NCBI GenBank assembly: GCA_947034885.2 | Contig: OX344750.2 | Coordinates: 12,766,053 to 12,830,052, forward strand | Length of the DNA stretch: 64,000 bases | DNA from: Thuidium tamariscinum | Lineage: Eukaryota > Streptophyta > Bryopsida > Hypnales > Thuidiaceae | Direction: 5' to 3' | Part shown: positions 37,201 through 50,745 of the stretch, piece after piece | Layout: each line of letters begins with the position of its first letter | Numbering within the stretch: the stretch's first letter is position 1 | The notes under the pieces: model-generated | What the model was told of the DNA's origin: nothing | Database searches by the model: none | What the model saw: the letters and a program-made list of their open reading frames with translations, nothing else | Program-made: the position numbers and the translations under genes

Positions 37201-40200
37201 ACCTTATTTTAAAAACTTAGAAAATCAATCAAGTGCAATAGGGACAAAGCGTTTAGTTTAACTACGTTTTTGCTTGCCACCTTTGCACACTAACAATCTT
37301 ACACAACCAACATCAAATCAAAGTTTAGTCAATTTTTTCGAAGTCCTACTTGTAATTAGTCAATTCATTATCCATAGGATACATTTGCTTTTTTGAGGTA
37401 GAACTCAAGAAATGAGATGCTAGATTGAAGGCTTGTCAAATAGAAATGTGAAATTATGGCATGTTAAATTCAAAGAGTATGAGAATAGATGCTCATATTA
37501 GAAAAAAACATAACATTGGATAATTAGGTAATGGTCTGTACATGTTAGATAGGTATAATACTTGCTAGATGTCTAGGAGGGACTTACCATTCAATTTAAA
37601 TATTGAAGTTGGCTAAGAAGTCATCTAAGATGATTTTGTACTAAAGAATGTATAGTGTGGAGTACACCGTGTTCAAAAAGAAGCCTTGGGGCAAGCTCTT
37701 TCTATAGAATGTAATCTACATAGATGATTATATAGCATCAAGAGTAGTTTTCCATCCTTCCTATGACATTCCTACAACATAATTGGCATCTCATGGCAAA
37801 ATTGGCTATTGTTGCTCTTCTTGCATTTAAATCTTCCCTTGAAAGTGCTTGATTCATCATTTGGAATTGTTTTCAATGGTCATTGTAGAGGGGCCCTTTT
37901 CAAGAATGCAAAAAGGATTGTTGCTTCATTGGTAAGCATGTTAAAGGAGATAAATCTATTATCGTCTTGAATTGCAATTTGAATATCTTTGGGCCAAAAA
38001 AAGGCCAAATACATTTTTTTAGAGGAATACTCTTATTTGATAATCAAACTAATGTAGAAAAACAAAATTTTCAATTAAAAATTCTAATTTATGTGAATTT
38101 CTGAGGTGGGCTACCTTGAAATTACAAAATCGTTTATAATTAGAGACAAAAAGGTCCTAGAAAGGACTTAGAAGTACCATTCCATGTATCTAATAATACT
38201 TAAGTTTTCACCAATCAAGAGCTAACATGTTATCCAGGTTGGAATTCAAGTATAAAATTTGTCAAAAAAATAAATGGATATGGAAATTTTCTATAGTAGA
38301 GATAGGGCCAAAAGTCAAATGGTCGAAACAGACAAATCGATGATGGAGATAGGTTGGTTTATCTTATCCTTTAAGAGATATTTCATGTCTAAACTTAGTC
38401 AAACTTTATTAGAATTCTATTGGAAAGCACATATTTCAAAATTTTCATATTTTTCACATATATTAGTACGAAATTTCTTTGTAAAATCTTTAGTATTTAT
38501 AAAAATGCTTAAAATAGTATAAGAATTTTATGAAAAATGAAAATACTAGTGACAAGCATTCTGGTGTAGTTGATTGACTTTGTAAAACTCACACTAAGAA
38601 AGAAATTGAAGAAGTTCAAAAATAGTGTATTTTGAATTTTTAAAATGTTATCTTCAAAGTGTCACCAAAATTATAGATTAAATAATTTTGAAAAAACTTA
38701 AAATGGGATATGTAGTAAACTATTTGAACTACATTTTCCTAGCTAAGCTTAAAAATATAAAATCAAGACCTATGTGAAACTTTAGTATTCATCTTTAAAA
38801 AGCCTGTTAAGCTTGCAATGGTGTTTAAGACCTATGCACAAATCTAAGCATTTTTCAATACACTCCAATTAAAGTAGCCATCTCCTTTCTGATCCCTCCA
38901 TTTCCAAAGATTAAGTTGCTCTATTTTGAACATAAGATATGCAAGTAATTGCTCCATTATGATGCATTATGAATTGCTAATTTCTTTTAAATTTTCTTTC
39001 TAGCCTATGGCTAGACTTAGACATACTTATATATCATAAATAGGTTTTACATAATCTTATTGAAAAAACCTGATACTATCTTTTTTAGTAGAAAATGATA
39101 AAAAAATTCAAATTCATTTGAAATGTATCTCTCTACACACGAAAATCCCCCCCATCCAATTGCGAGCTATGCATAGGACATTAAATCTTGTTTTTGAAGG
39201 TGGGCCCAATAAGGCAGATTTTCTTTAGAAAAAAAAATGCTTCAATTTTTACAAATATTTCTTTTTTGCAAATTCTGAATTCATATTTGCAATCAAAGAC
39301 TCCAAATTTAATCCATATAAGATCTAGAACATGGTTTTTTTTTCATTTCTTGTGAAGTGTCAAAGTGGCGATATTTCATTTTATTGTGGAGCTCCAAATC
39401 TCAACATTCATCCATATATTGGATAGAAAATATCATATAGGCACATAATACATATCTATCATTCTATTTTCATCCATTATTTGGTGATTTCATTCACTAT
39501 TTAAATTTTTTTTGGAATTTATTGGCGATTTCATCCAAATTTTTACTGTTTTTTTCCTACAGGCTTGGTGCTAGGCCAAAAAATTTGGTGCAATTTTGCA
39601 CCAAATCGCCAGAAAAAAACCCTGATCTAGAATGTACCCTAGACACAACACATAGTAGGAGGCTTTATTTTTTTTCACTTGTACCCGGAGAACCCAAAAT
39701 TTACCCTGCTGGGCCCACCTTCGAAGGCAGCCCTGCATTGGCGTCCTTTCTAGCTGACGTGTCCTCTCCAGGAGGCTGCAAGGCATCTCGCCAAATTAAG
39801 GTACTGTAAGGGAGTCCATCCCATGCCGGCGTGCAGATGGATCATGAGGATGCTGATTGGATGTTTCTTTTGAAAAAGCTCATTACAGTACCTTACATTC
39901 CACTATTTTCTTATTGAATTCTGAGTGTGGACACTCCGTCAGGTAGTACAAGTGAGCTTAAAACATTAATTTAAAACATTAAAAAAGTTATTCCCATGGC
40001 TGTAGAGTAATTAATAGAATACTAGTTAATCAACTCCGGTGATGATGATTACTGACTCTATGATGATTTGAAGTGCCGTGAGTGGGCGAGCCATCATCAT
40101 CCATCCCTGCATGAGTGGAGTGCTTGGTGGCTCCGGGCTTGGGGAGAATCATGGCATTCCATTTCGGGTCAGACGGGAATCCAACTTTTCTTTTTCTTTT

Positions 40201-40477
40201 TCTTTTGGGGAGAAAGAAACGGGTTTCTTCTTTCCCTGGCTCCCTCCACCGGCAGGTCATTGATTAGGGTTGGGTTGGGTTGTGGCCACCGAGTGATTAT
40301 TCTCCATGGAATCACGGCCTTGGCGTGGGTTTCAGTTCGGTGAACAGGCCACCGTTGGATGCAGATCCCATCGAGTCGGGTTCACCTGAATCACCAGGCA
40401 GTGGGCGGCGCTACCAAGGATTGCAGTCTTATAGGAACTTTGAAAAAAGTTGCTTTGAGTTGTGCCACAAAATGTTG
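34210..40477. other. mostly AT-rich DNA with two GC-rich islands
   Basis: Islands at about 35.78-36.33 kb and 39.70-40.40 kb stand out but have no gene-like frame. Both contain 'gtgggcccagcag' or its complement, and the AT-rich DNA next to each ('ccctagacacaac', 'ttttttttcact') is similar, so they probably border diverged inverted copies of one repeat. A short inverted pair, aaggtactgtaa / ttacagtacctt, lies at about 39798-39893. Confidence 0.45.
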
Positions 40478-40892
40478 TTAGAGCATCCCCATGCCTGCAC
40501 GCCAAAGGGCTGAAAAATGATTATGTAGCGTGTTTACTCTGTGAAATTGCCCCATGCCAAGCACTCCAAACAAAATATTTAGCTAGCAAAAACTTCAAAG
40601 TAACAATCGCACTCAACTGTTGTGTTTCTTCCCCATGGCTCACTAAATCTTGATTTCCTCAATTCTGGCGCATTATCAGGGAATGTTCAGCCATTCGGAG
40701 CTTGGAGGCCCAACACTTGGCCTGACATCTTTCACTTGGCTTGATAAAGGTAGTTATTTGGCTTGGGAGATGTGTTTAGTGAGTGAATTAAGAGTGTAGG
40801 CATGGGGCACGAAGCACCTTCACTAACCATGAACCCATGTCAAACTCCATTTGGCGCCCCTGCTTGAGGGGTCTGGCATGGGGATGTTCTTA
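40478..40892. mobile_element. PIF/Harbinger (Tourist-like) MITE (40481-40889), TSD TTA
   Basis: Left end GAGCATCCCCATGCC and right end GGCATGGGGATGTTC are inverted repeats flanked by TTA. Same ends as the element at 10921. The 84- and 63-codon frames inside are not supported. Confidence 0.7.
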
Positions 40893-41446
40893 TATCCTTT
40901 TCTATGGGATGTTAAGGGCCACTTTACATTATGGCCGTTCAAGTTGAGAGACCATGGTTTTCTGAATTCTAATTGGTGGGAATTCTTAGCCTCTCGACTT
41001 GGATAATCATAGTGGGAAGTGGCCCTAAATTGTTGTGGCATGACATCACCTTTACCTAACATTTTTTCAAGATTCATTCATTATTGTCATTTAGAATTGC
41101 AAAAGCATCCTATCTTTATATACATGATTGGTGGTAGGAAGTAAAACAATCAATATGGGATATGCAATAGGAGCTCAATGATTAAAGGAAGACACCTTAA
41201 ACCCTAAAACCATTGCCTAAAACCTTAAAACCAAAGTGGTGTCCATTTCATGTAGAACGATCTTAACCAAACTCCATCATTTGTGTTTAGCCAACTCCAC
41301 GTGCCGCCCATTTTGATGGCACAATCCATTGTCCGGCAAAGTGAAGCCGGGAAGAAAGTAACATATGAGAAGGTCTGATTTGGTTTTTAGATGTCGAAAT
41401 TGAATTTCTATGTCAAATTAACAACGGTCCATGTCCCTCACACCAA

Positions 41447-41809
41447 TTAGAAGATGACAAGTGACACTTTTTCCACATATTCAATGACTGGATTATTTCT
41501 GAATCTGACCTTCACGTGGGTGATCGATTGTATGTGTAAGTTTTCCATCAAACTGGGCTGCTGGGAGTAGGGGGTCAGCTGAGGAAATTGAAGTTGGAGA
41601 CAAATATATAAGTTGTCACCGTCATGGGCTGGCTGCAAGTGGGAGAGAGGAACAGCAGGGATCTCCGTCCCTCCGACTGTTGCCAGAATTAATAGAATAC
41701 TTATTCTTATTATTACAGGATTGATTGCATCGTCACGGTACTTCAAGTGAGTTTCTGGAAACGTCGGCAGGAGAGAAACTAGAACGGAGACGGAAGTTGC
41801 TTGACTCAC
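41447..41809 (-). CDS. possible small ORF, 120 aa, unsupported by homology
   Basis: A frame of 120 codons on the complement (MSQATSVSVLVSLL ... VEKVSLVIF) lies in a stretch of higher GC (about 41.3-42.0 kb) than its surroundings. The start is hydrophobic, and the rest has no recognisable motif. It could be a 5' exon or UTR of an unrecognised gene, or a chance frame. No neighbouring exon was found. Confidence 0.2.
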   Translation of the reverse strand: MSQATSVSVLVSLLPTFPETHLKYRDDAINPVIIRISILLILATVGGTEIPAVPLSHLQPAHDGDNLYICLQLQFPQLTPYSQQPSLMENLHIQSITHVKVRFRNNPVIEYVEKVSLVIF

Positions 41810-42014
41810 TGTGGATGAGTTCTATTTGAGTCGAAAATGATGTCAAAATAAGAAGAGAATTTTGAGGGGGAGAAGCGGACTGGCTGAGCGTTTCAAGTTG
41901 GGCGGAATCAAATCTCCGTTGAGGATCCAAGTCTCCAGATCAGTCCGTCGGCTACTCCGACAACCTCAGAGTCAACTTCCGGTGCAGACAAAATTGCCGA
42001 ATGCTGGAACTTCG

Positions 42015-42535
42015 AAGGTGGGTACACGTAAAAAAGCCAAAAAAGCGCCACTTATTCATATTGTGCCTAGTTCCTGTTATTAGCTAGTTCAGATTTTTAT
42101 GCAGTCTTGTTGGCAAGTGAAAGCATGTTCCAACGCACCAAAGAACACAGGATTTGGATACCGTATGCAGAAGTTATTAATGATCAAAGTCTATTTCTGA
42201 AAGCGCCATCTACAACCTCTGAACATGATTGATCTTGGAAATGTATGTGCACTGTAGATGGTGCTTTTAGGAATAGGGCGCTTTTGGGTGTACCTACCTT
42301 AGTTACTATTATTAGGCTATTCAGATTTTCATATGGTCTAATTGGCAAGTGAAAGTGCGTTCCAATGCACCAAAGAATGCAACATTTGGACACAATATGC
42401 AAAAGTTATCGAGGGTCAAAGTTTGTTTTTCAAAGTGCCATATAGAATTTGTATATATAACTCATTTTGGAAATGTACACAAATTGTAGATGGCACTTTA
42501 AAGTTAGTTGTGTTTTTGGGTACCTACTATATTGT
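42015..42535. mobile_element. MITE, ends AAGGTAGGTACACCC, full copy plus adjacent partial copy
   Basis: 42015-42300 carries both ends (AAGGTGGGTACACG and GGGTGTACCTACCTT). Immediately after it, 42301-42535 repeats most of the interior ('attggcaagtgaaag', 'ccaatgcaccaaagaatgc') and ends TTTTTGGGTACCTACT, a second copy lacking its left end. The 126-codon frame across this block is not a gene. Confidence 0.65.
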
Positions 42536-43750
42536 AGCATTTTGGCACATGATGTTAAAGTGGTCATTCAAAGTTTGCATTTTTACTCCAAGGGGAAATA
42601 CTAGAATTTTTTTACTTTCTTTTTTATCACCATTGATCAAATTTGGATTCACAAGCCCTCATTTAGCTTGGAAGGGTACAGAACAGAATGGGAGAGGTGA
42701 ATACCAAACAATTGCAAAATAAAGGTAATTTTTTACATTTAACCTTGATTGGGGGAAGACAAACACAAGATGCAAATTTCAAATGACCACTTTTATGTCC
42801 TACCAATATTATTTTCATTGCTTCAAACAACTTATCAAGTTAATTCAATTAGTACACTTAAGAGTAATAACACCAAGTGTGTCACCAATTATATGTGGTA
42901 AAGTACATTGAATAGTGGAATTAGGTTGTCCTACACTCATTTCTTGATATTTGACACTAAATAAATATTTGCTCCCATTGTACAAGAATACACTACTTCT
43001 GAATTAAATAGTTAGTATTGTTGTAATTGAGGTTCATAAACCTCCATATGTACAAATGGAAATTTTTATAGAAGTATTTGTTAACTTTGATGGCTTGTAA
43101 AGTAGCTTTAGTAAAGTAAAACAACCTTATTGTTAAAGCACTCTAATTTCACAATTTAGTGTAGGAATTTTAATTTAGGCTCCAATGCAATTGTTAGTTA
43201 AATGAAGATATGTATATGGTTACTATCCTACATATTGCATTGGCATTGCTAAACAAAATTTGGAGAGTCTACAACCCTTCTCAAGAAATCCAAGATTCTT
43301 AGATAAGTCTATAGAGTTGAAGACATCCCATGTACTTTGGTCCTTGTATCAATCATTGATGAAAACAAAGGAGAATTAATACTTCTTTCCAAATAATTAA
43401 TACTCATATCTCCACAATCAATTTATCGCAAAACACAATTGAAGGATTGGTGTTCTAATAGTACAAGGTGACATATTCAACCCATGAATATCTGGGATTC
43501 ACTTTATTGACTTGTTTTGTTTATGCATAAGGCATGTATGCAAGTCCATGATTGAAGGCACCCTAATGTACATTTTGTTTTGGAGTTGCAAGGATTTTCT
43601 ACAAAGCTCACTACATGCAATAGTTCATGATATTTTAGATAAAATTAACAAAGTGAGGTTTACACTATTGTCAAACTATCTCAACTAGCATGATTGCCTT
43701 TCATTTTAAATTTAGGGCAAATGCATAAATAGGATAAATTAGCATAACCT

Positions 43751-44728
43751 TTAACCCCTCACCGCCCAAGGGGCCCAAAAGTGTCCTCACACAATCTAGT
43801 AGCCAACTTCAAAGTGTTGTAACTTTTGCATCTGATGTCCAAATTCAATAAAACTTGTTGGTAAAGTTGCGCATAGAAGTTTATATTCTATGGTAAAATT
43901 TTCAAAACAATCCAACTTGTATTGAAGTTTTGGCAACCAATCAAAGCTCGGAGGTTCAATTTGAGTTCACCAAACTGCATTTTAGGGCTGCAACTTTGGG
44001 GGCTTGTATCTTTTTCATTCAATGCTTGATTTCAATCAAATTTCTAGGTTCTATTTGCCTTGAATTCTAGTTACCGTGGTAAGAGTTTCATATCAATCCA
44101 AGTTGTTTTGAATGTTTGGGAGCAATTTGAAGTTCAAAATTCTGTCATTTTTGGAGTGTAGTGAACTTTGGCGACTTATAACTTATTTTTACATGATCCA
44201 CTTACAACAATTTTTGTTGGAAAAGTTGAGCATACTAGTCTAGTTTTTGTGGTTCAAATTTCATATTAGTCAAAGAACTATTGAGTGACTAAGAAGCATT
44301 TTAGTAAAGAGAGGTTCAGCCATAGATGTGATTTTTTGCTACTTTTTTCACTGTTTTTTGACATTTCAAAACAATTTTGCAAACACAATGGGTCAATTTA
44401 ATGATATTTTTTTCACCAAAGTGTTTTTCTTTTCTTTTTGAATTATTTTGTAGTTTAATGTTTTTTCATCTGAGTAGGTTTAGAAATCAAATTTCACCTC
44501 TAAATGTGTTTTTAAGAAAATTTCACCATCTTTTTTGAACACTAAAACATTATAATCTTTCAATCTATACGTTCAAATGACTCCAAATTTGATCTACAAC
44601 ATCTTTAGCATGCACACTACAAGATTGTATGGTTCAGATTTTCATACGCTATTCACATTTAGACTTATAACACTTGAAAAGTAGGGTTGTTTTTTGACAT
44701 GGTTGGGGCTTGGGCAATGAGGGGTTAA
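43751..44728. mobile_element. TTAA-flanked piggyBac-like MITE, family D (element 43755-44724)
   Basis: Left end CCCCTCACCGCCCAAGG, right end CTTGGGCAATGAGGGG, TTAA on both sides. The 970-bp interior is different from family A apart from the ends. It has no coding frame of note. Confidence 0.85.
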
Positions 44729-46236
44729 AAAGAGCAATTATTGATCATCTAACAATCCACATATATATCAATATTGGCATAATTGAAGATCCAAGAGGTC
44801 AAAATTATGTTGATAAAATCTAAGTAACTTAATCCTTGAGTGCCTAGAGTGGATCCCAAAAGCAAGCCACAACCTACCATTCATATCCACTAATGAAAAA
44901 AAAGATCCAAAGAACATGACCATTCATATTGCAAGAGGGCTAGGAAGATAGCTTTGGGAAAAATTGTAGAAGTTTTCATTATGTGGCTTATAAGATTATA
45001 GTGATCAAACATCTTTGTCAAGAGGAGGCCAAATTTGGAGGCATTGGAGTATTTGTAGGATGTTTTAGTGTTTTAGGATGATATCCCAAAAGCATGCATG
45101 CAATGAACCCTTGGATGTCAACACACTTCATCCAATTGTTCTAAACTTCACATAACATTCAATAGCAAGGTTGGCATTGCCTTCGCTCTACAATGATAGT
45201 GTGGAATATGCCCCACCCAACTATGTTCATCAGTAACTAATTGGTTGGATGTGAAATATACTATGTAGAGGCATGGCATGCTACTGAATGTAAAGCAAAA
45301 ACGAAGTGAAATTCTTCACCGTTCTGTTTTTTTTTTTTTTTTTCAGTCAAATGGATGAATACTGATATCAAATACACCACATAAGCAAGTTCACCTTCTG
45401 GTTTGCAGGGATCAAATGCTGAATGTACTAATCCCTGTTTGAGTTTAGACAATATATTGCCATCCCTACTACTCGGCTCTTACTTTCGTCTGAGAACGAC
45501 ATACATTGTTGTGGAGAGTAGACAATCATGGACACGCTGAGGCTCGGAAGGACTTTCTAGTAGTCACTTACAGAGCAAAACCCTCTTGACAAGGAACTTG
45601 ACCAGTTCTAGTTTATACTTGCAACACAGTCACAAAGGAATTTGCTCGGAAGCCAACTGAATGGGATTCCAGGAGTACCAGTTCTGGTAGCAGCAACAAC
45701 CAATTTGTGCTTTGGAGTGAAGGAGAGCAGAGTATTGTGCTTCAATATCTCAAGAATCAACCACAGCATGAAACATCGCAGAGCATTCGAACAGCATCTC
45801 CCTGAACGTTGCGATGTAATTGTAGATCGCCACGGGTTGCACATATGAAAGTTTGAGATAGAATTCAAATCTTCCAGCAGCTACTGTACAATACAGAGGC
45901 GAATTACATGCCAAATGGTCTCAAATCTAGCACCTTCGCAAATCGACCTAACTATTTCACTTGTCATTTCTCTCATCTTGATTACATTTGAAGCCGTAAC
46001 AAGTGATAAGCGCTGTGCAAGAAAATACTATATTGCCACAGGCAGTATTCAAGCGCATGTACTCAATGTTCAGTGAATGGATGTCTTTCAAACCTCAATT
46101 GGCCCATCAGCGCTGGAACTGCCGTCGGTAGAGTAACGGGAGCACATTCTCCACCTTCTCCATCAGACATATTGTAGACCCACTATCGAGACTCCTTCAC
46201 AAGCTCAAATATAGACTGCCGTCAATATTATTCATC
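44729..46236. other. DNA downstream of THO5
   Basis: 45.4-46.2 kb is less AT-rich and probably includes the THO5 3'-UTR. I searched it on the complement for the basic C-terminal block of plant THO5 and did not find one. The 86-codon frame at 45608-45868 is unsupported. Confidence 0.4.
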
Positions 46237-49200
46237 TCAAAACTTATCGAATAGCACCATCAAGGCCAAAATTTGGTGAGCCAACACGTTGTTGCGTTCC
46301 CTTGCTGGCAGTTTCTTGGGTACGACATTGTTAACCTGAAAAAGCCAAGAAAGCTTACGTGGTGAGGAAGGACTTAAATAGGTACTCAAGAAATGGACTG
46401 AAGAACAGCAAAAAACAGCGAATTACTCAAAGAGATAACAATGGAGGTACAGTAATACACGACAAATCACCCAGTAGATTGGACTTCTGATCTGTCAATA
46501 GATGTGAGTGTTCTTCATAACGTCAAAGAGGGAAAATTAAGAGAAAACACTCACCTCTGTCTCCATAAGGCGAATATCACTCTGTACTACTGTCGAGTTT
46601 CCACCGCCATCCGGAACTGGTTGCGGTTTCTTCTCGGGAATTCCTGATAGAACCCTAATTCGAAACTCAGGTGCGCGGGTAGGATAGTCCGCACCAATTA
46701 CTACCTGCAAAAAGTAGCGACGTCTCAGCAATCATCAAGCAAGCCAGTGATGAACATGAGAGATACTAGATTGAACGCACAACATCACTAGCCAACTAAC
46801 AGACTCCGACTTTTCATGCAGTCTTCACATGAAAAGTGTATGTACCTGTGCTTCCAACTCGACACGCTTGCCAGAGGTCCCATTCTCTCTGCGTAACACA
46901 GCCCTGAATGTGCGAGACCCTGGAGCAATCCCCAGTGAAGGCAGTACTATCTGATCCTCTCCAGCGGTTTCTCCCATCTCGACATCTTGTTGTCTAAACT
47001 CCCCCTCATCAGCTGCACTTCGTGTCTCCTCACCATCTGCCGCAGCCATACTCTCCGCACCTCCGGCAGCGTCCCTCCTAGTTTCAGACGTGTCAACTTC
47101 AGGTTTAGCGCTGATCATTGCAACATCCATATCAGTGGCACCTATAGACGGGAGTTCTCCATCCTCTTTTCCAGTGTCATTCTCGGTCTGCAACGCATTC
47201 GCACTCGATGGTCTTCCAGTAGTGGGTGAAAGCACAGATGACGAGAGCTTTCCATTTTTGCTGTCAAGAGGAGCCCAAGCTTGCAGAGTAACCTTTGGAT
47301 TATTTGAAGTCCAAGACAGAGAGGAATCGGGTTTCACGGAAGGACGTCTCAACTTTCCAAGAGAATCGAGGTGGTCTCTGTTATCAGCAAAAATTACGAG
47401 TCAGGTGATATCTCCAGTTGATACGCAACAAATCAACACCTCCTGGAGTGCTTTACTTGCCTTTCACTACACTAAATCATGACTTGGTGAAACAATCTAG
47501 TCAGGAAACTATGTTAACGTAGCGCATCATTGATAAACTGGTATTCATTTCACAAGTAAATCCTGCGCGTGGGTGCCATTTCACTAGAAACGCTTAATTT
47601 TTTGCGTAATATAAGCAATATTTCTACGAAAGTTCACAATTGTTCAACTTAGCTTTGGCATCCTCTACATAGTCCAAGATTACTCACTTCAGTGCAAGTT
47701 GCGCTTTTCTTCTAGCTCGAAGATGCTGTAGAACATTCTGAAGAGGGTGTTGTTGCCGATACGTTTGTGATTCTTTTCCGTGTGAAATTGGGGGAGAGAC
47801 TGGGAGATTGTCTTTTCCACCAAGATGCTGAGCCCACTTGTAAGGCCTCAAAATTCTCTTTGTATCAAATACAAACCCAGGACCCGCTCGTAGCCTTGAT
47901 GACTGAAAACCAGAACAGCAAAGAGTTAAAGAACGAGAATTAAACTTACTAAAAGATGACTCTCTCTCTCTCTTTCTCCATCTCTCTCTCTCTCCACAAA
48001 TAACGACTGGGTGTAGACATGACTAAGTGCTATCAGTTTCAATTACCTTAGTTGGTAGCTCTAGACCCGGGTCGTTGGGGAACAAGTTAGCCAACGAGAA
48101 AACAGGGGAGACCCCTGCTGGAGGTGTGCTTTCCTCCCCCGCACACACCACATCCAGTGTCAAGAGGTACTCAACCTTCAGGGTCAGAAGCTTGGATCCC
48201 TTTTGCTTTTCATCATATATTTGAACTGAAACAGTTAGTGGATGAGACTGGCACACGTTCTCTTTCTCAGCAGCATCCTTGTCATGAGGCTTCTTGGCTC
48301 GCTTTCGCTGCCTCTGCGTGTCATCGTCGTCTTCTTGATCACGTCTTCCTCCGGTACTACCTGCCGACTTCCTACCTGTAAAGGAAAATCAAAAGTCACC
48401 AAGTTCAATATTGTGTAGTGATCAACCGAATGAAGAGTTGAACATACCTACAAACACCTGCTATTACTTCAATACGAAAGAAACGAAAATGTTAAAAATC
48501 CAGTTCATCATCCTGTGCGCAACATGAAGCAACTTTGCAGTCGTTGATCTAGAGACTGCTCAGAATGTCTACTTCAACGGAAATATGAAGGCGAGAACGA
48601 ATATCAAACTAAATAAGAGCGCTCATTAATTGAAGCAGACTAAAGATGCAAATTATAGTACCTTCTAAGTATTCGGTGCAAATTAACTGTTAAGGACAGA
48701 GGTAGTCAACGAGATTTCATTAATTGTGAAAGAAGCATTGAAAATCTAATTTAGAATAAGACTTTAATGACAGACTCTTTAAAAACAGTTGTAAAGTATG
48801 ATTCATAGATCATATCCATAAGGTTAAATCAATTGCTACACTAACCCATATTTTGAAGCCAAAAATTGAAAAATTCCTTCTAAAATTGATTGTAGATTCA
48901 GTATTTGTGATTTTTCACCAAAACTTTTTTCCTTTTTGAAGTTCAAAATGTTAAGATCTAAACATAGAGATTTTTAATGATTTTTATTTTACGTTTTTAT
49001 TTTTTTCGACAGGTGATTATTTGAACTGAAAAAGTTACTTTTTGAGACCAGACCTACTAGTACCCTTTGCATCATAGAATAATTGCAAAGCAAAGTCTTC
49101 AGAATCTATATTGTACAAATGTTAACACAAATGTCTTCGGAACTAACACAAGAACCTACCAAAAAAATTCATGGATGAAACAACATATTTTGAGTGCTTG

Positions 49201-50745
49201 GGATATGTTTGAGCTCATCCGTTGTTCAAAATTTAAATGTCTGACATTGTTCAAAATTGAAACGTCTGATCCATTAAGGAGTCAAAAAAAATAGAACACC
49301 AGAGAACTTAACAAGATCCACATGAAACTTGAAAAGATTTGAAACACCCCCACAAGGCCTTAAAGCATCATTACCCGCCTCCTTCATTGCAAGCTGTTTC
49401 GATATTGTAAGAGCATCCTTTCCACTCCCGACGATTTCCAACTCAACAGCTTCGCCAAGAACTTCCTTGTGAGACAGCAACTCCGTATAAAAAATATATA
49501 GCGGAGTGGGCAGAAGCTCTGCAAGAGAGTCCTGTTTGCTCCGCTTCGTGTGTAAGATGTTCAATTGTTGCTGAACAGGTAAAGTGGCTTTCTTCAAGGT
49601 TTTCAGGTGCGAAGCAAGACCTCCGAGGAACTTCCGCCTGTTGGCGATGTTCTCTAACAACAACTTCTTCCGGGTTTCTACGATCTCCCGCTGCTTAAGC
49701 AATTCCTTTCGCTGTGATCATACAATACCAGATAATGAGTAATTATGGGCAAGTATGGAGATTAAGAAGAGAAAGAGGTAGTCTCTTGAAATGTGCAGAC
49801 TTAAATATGCCAAAAATCTTGCATCCCCATAATCACTGGGCATATGGCTACCACTAAAAATCACAACCAGAACTGCTCCATTTGTAATTAAAATTAGCAG
49901 TAAAGAAACAAGTGGATCAGGAAAAAAAGTAATGTTATAAAATCATTCATGGCTGAAACGAAGTGTCAAATCTGTGCAACGAGCAAGCCGACATAGAAGA
50001 TTAAGAAATGATTCTCATTTCATATGCTTCATATCTACACATGGTAACTAGTTTGTCATCAACCAGAATCCATTCTGAGCAACAGAAGCGTGTGCGAGAG
50101 GTAGGCACCTGATGAAGCTCGAATTTGAGACGCTGAATCATGAGTTTATGAGGATCATCACGTAATGCAGGATCAGACTGAAGATCCGGTGGCGCATCTT
50201 GGAAAAATGCCTCTTCAGAAACTAATTCAATGTCGGAATATTTAGACCTAAAATCCTTGCAAGTTTTAATGGCCTTTACGTAGTGATTTTTTTCGTAAAG
50301 TAAATTATGGAGCTGCAAAGTGATGTGATCAATAGGCGCTTTCGCACTCTCTGTCTCCAACTTAATTTTATCTTCCTCTTGAAGTATCTCTCGATTCTCC
50401 TGCATCCAAAGCAATGCAAAACCCTTTCTATGAAGAGAAAAGCTAATCCGGCGGAACATCCACAGAAAAAAATGCTTCAAACTGAGAATCTCCTTCACCA
50501 ATATTCGGATTCAAATAGAAGCAGCAGCACAATTGAGCTCCATAGCAACGAAAATGGTCATTCAATCGAAAACTTACCCGCCGAAGGTCAATAAATAAAA
50601 CAGACGCATCCGTGACGATTTCCCGCATGGGGAGAGAGCCCTTGACGTTGGCCTGTCCATCGCGCTTCAAGGCCAACATGCGCGCCATCAAATCCTCCAA
50701 GGAACTCCGAATCTTCACCACGCCTTCAAACGACGCCTTCTCCAT
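46237..50745 (-). CDS. THO5: THO complex subunit 5 (THOC5/FMIP), 8 exons, about 706 aa
   Basis: Exons on the complement: 50578-50745, 50109-50399, 49375-49711, 48047-48375, 47688-47902, 46846-47377, 46555-46704 and 46237-46335. Every junction is GT-AG and the frame stays open. THOC5 is a coiled-coil subunit of the nuclear THO/TREX complex, which couples transcription to mRNA export. Landmarks agree with plant THO5: LQLHNLLYEKNHYVKAI and KDFRSKY in exon 2, RKFLGGLASHLKTL and AELLPTPLYIFY in exon 3, a DDDDTQRQRKRAKK basic stretch (probable nuclear signal) and VYLL-type core in exon 4, and RPYKWAQHL in exon 5. Exon 6 is long and Ser/Gly/Glu-rich, as expected for the variable region, then VVIGADYPTRAPEF in exon 7. 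The start is the only Met upstream of the conserved helix. The C-terminus (LFDKF, stop at 46237) is shorter than the plant proteins I know, so one more exon after a weak donor is possible. Confidence 0.93.

Noticed and set aside
37640-37760. Apparent reverse-transcriptase-like IDD motif (VIYIDDYIA)
   Set aside because: Only a few residues match, the flanking frames carry stops, and no other copia or gypsy motif lies nearby.
41160-41235. Telomere-like aaaccctaaaacc stretch
   Set aside because: Only isolated ccctaaa-like words with irregular spacing; not a telomeric array.
42342-42722. 126-codon open frame on the + strand
   Set aside because: It overlaps the partial MITE copy at 42301-42535, and other copies of the same repeat do not keep the frame.
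47090-47482. 130-codon open frame on the + strand
   Set aside because: Antisense to THO5 exon 6, which is clearly coding on the complement.
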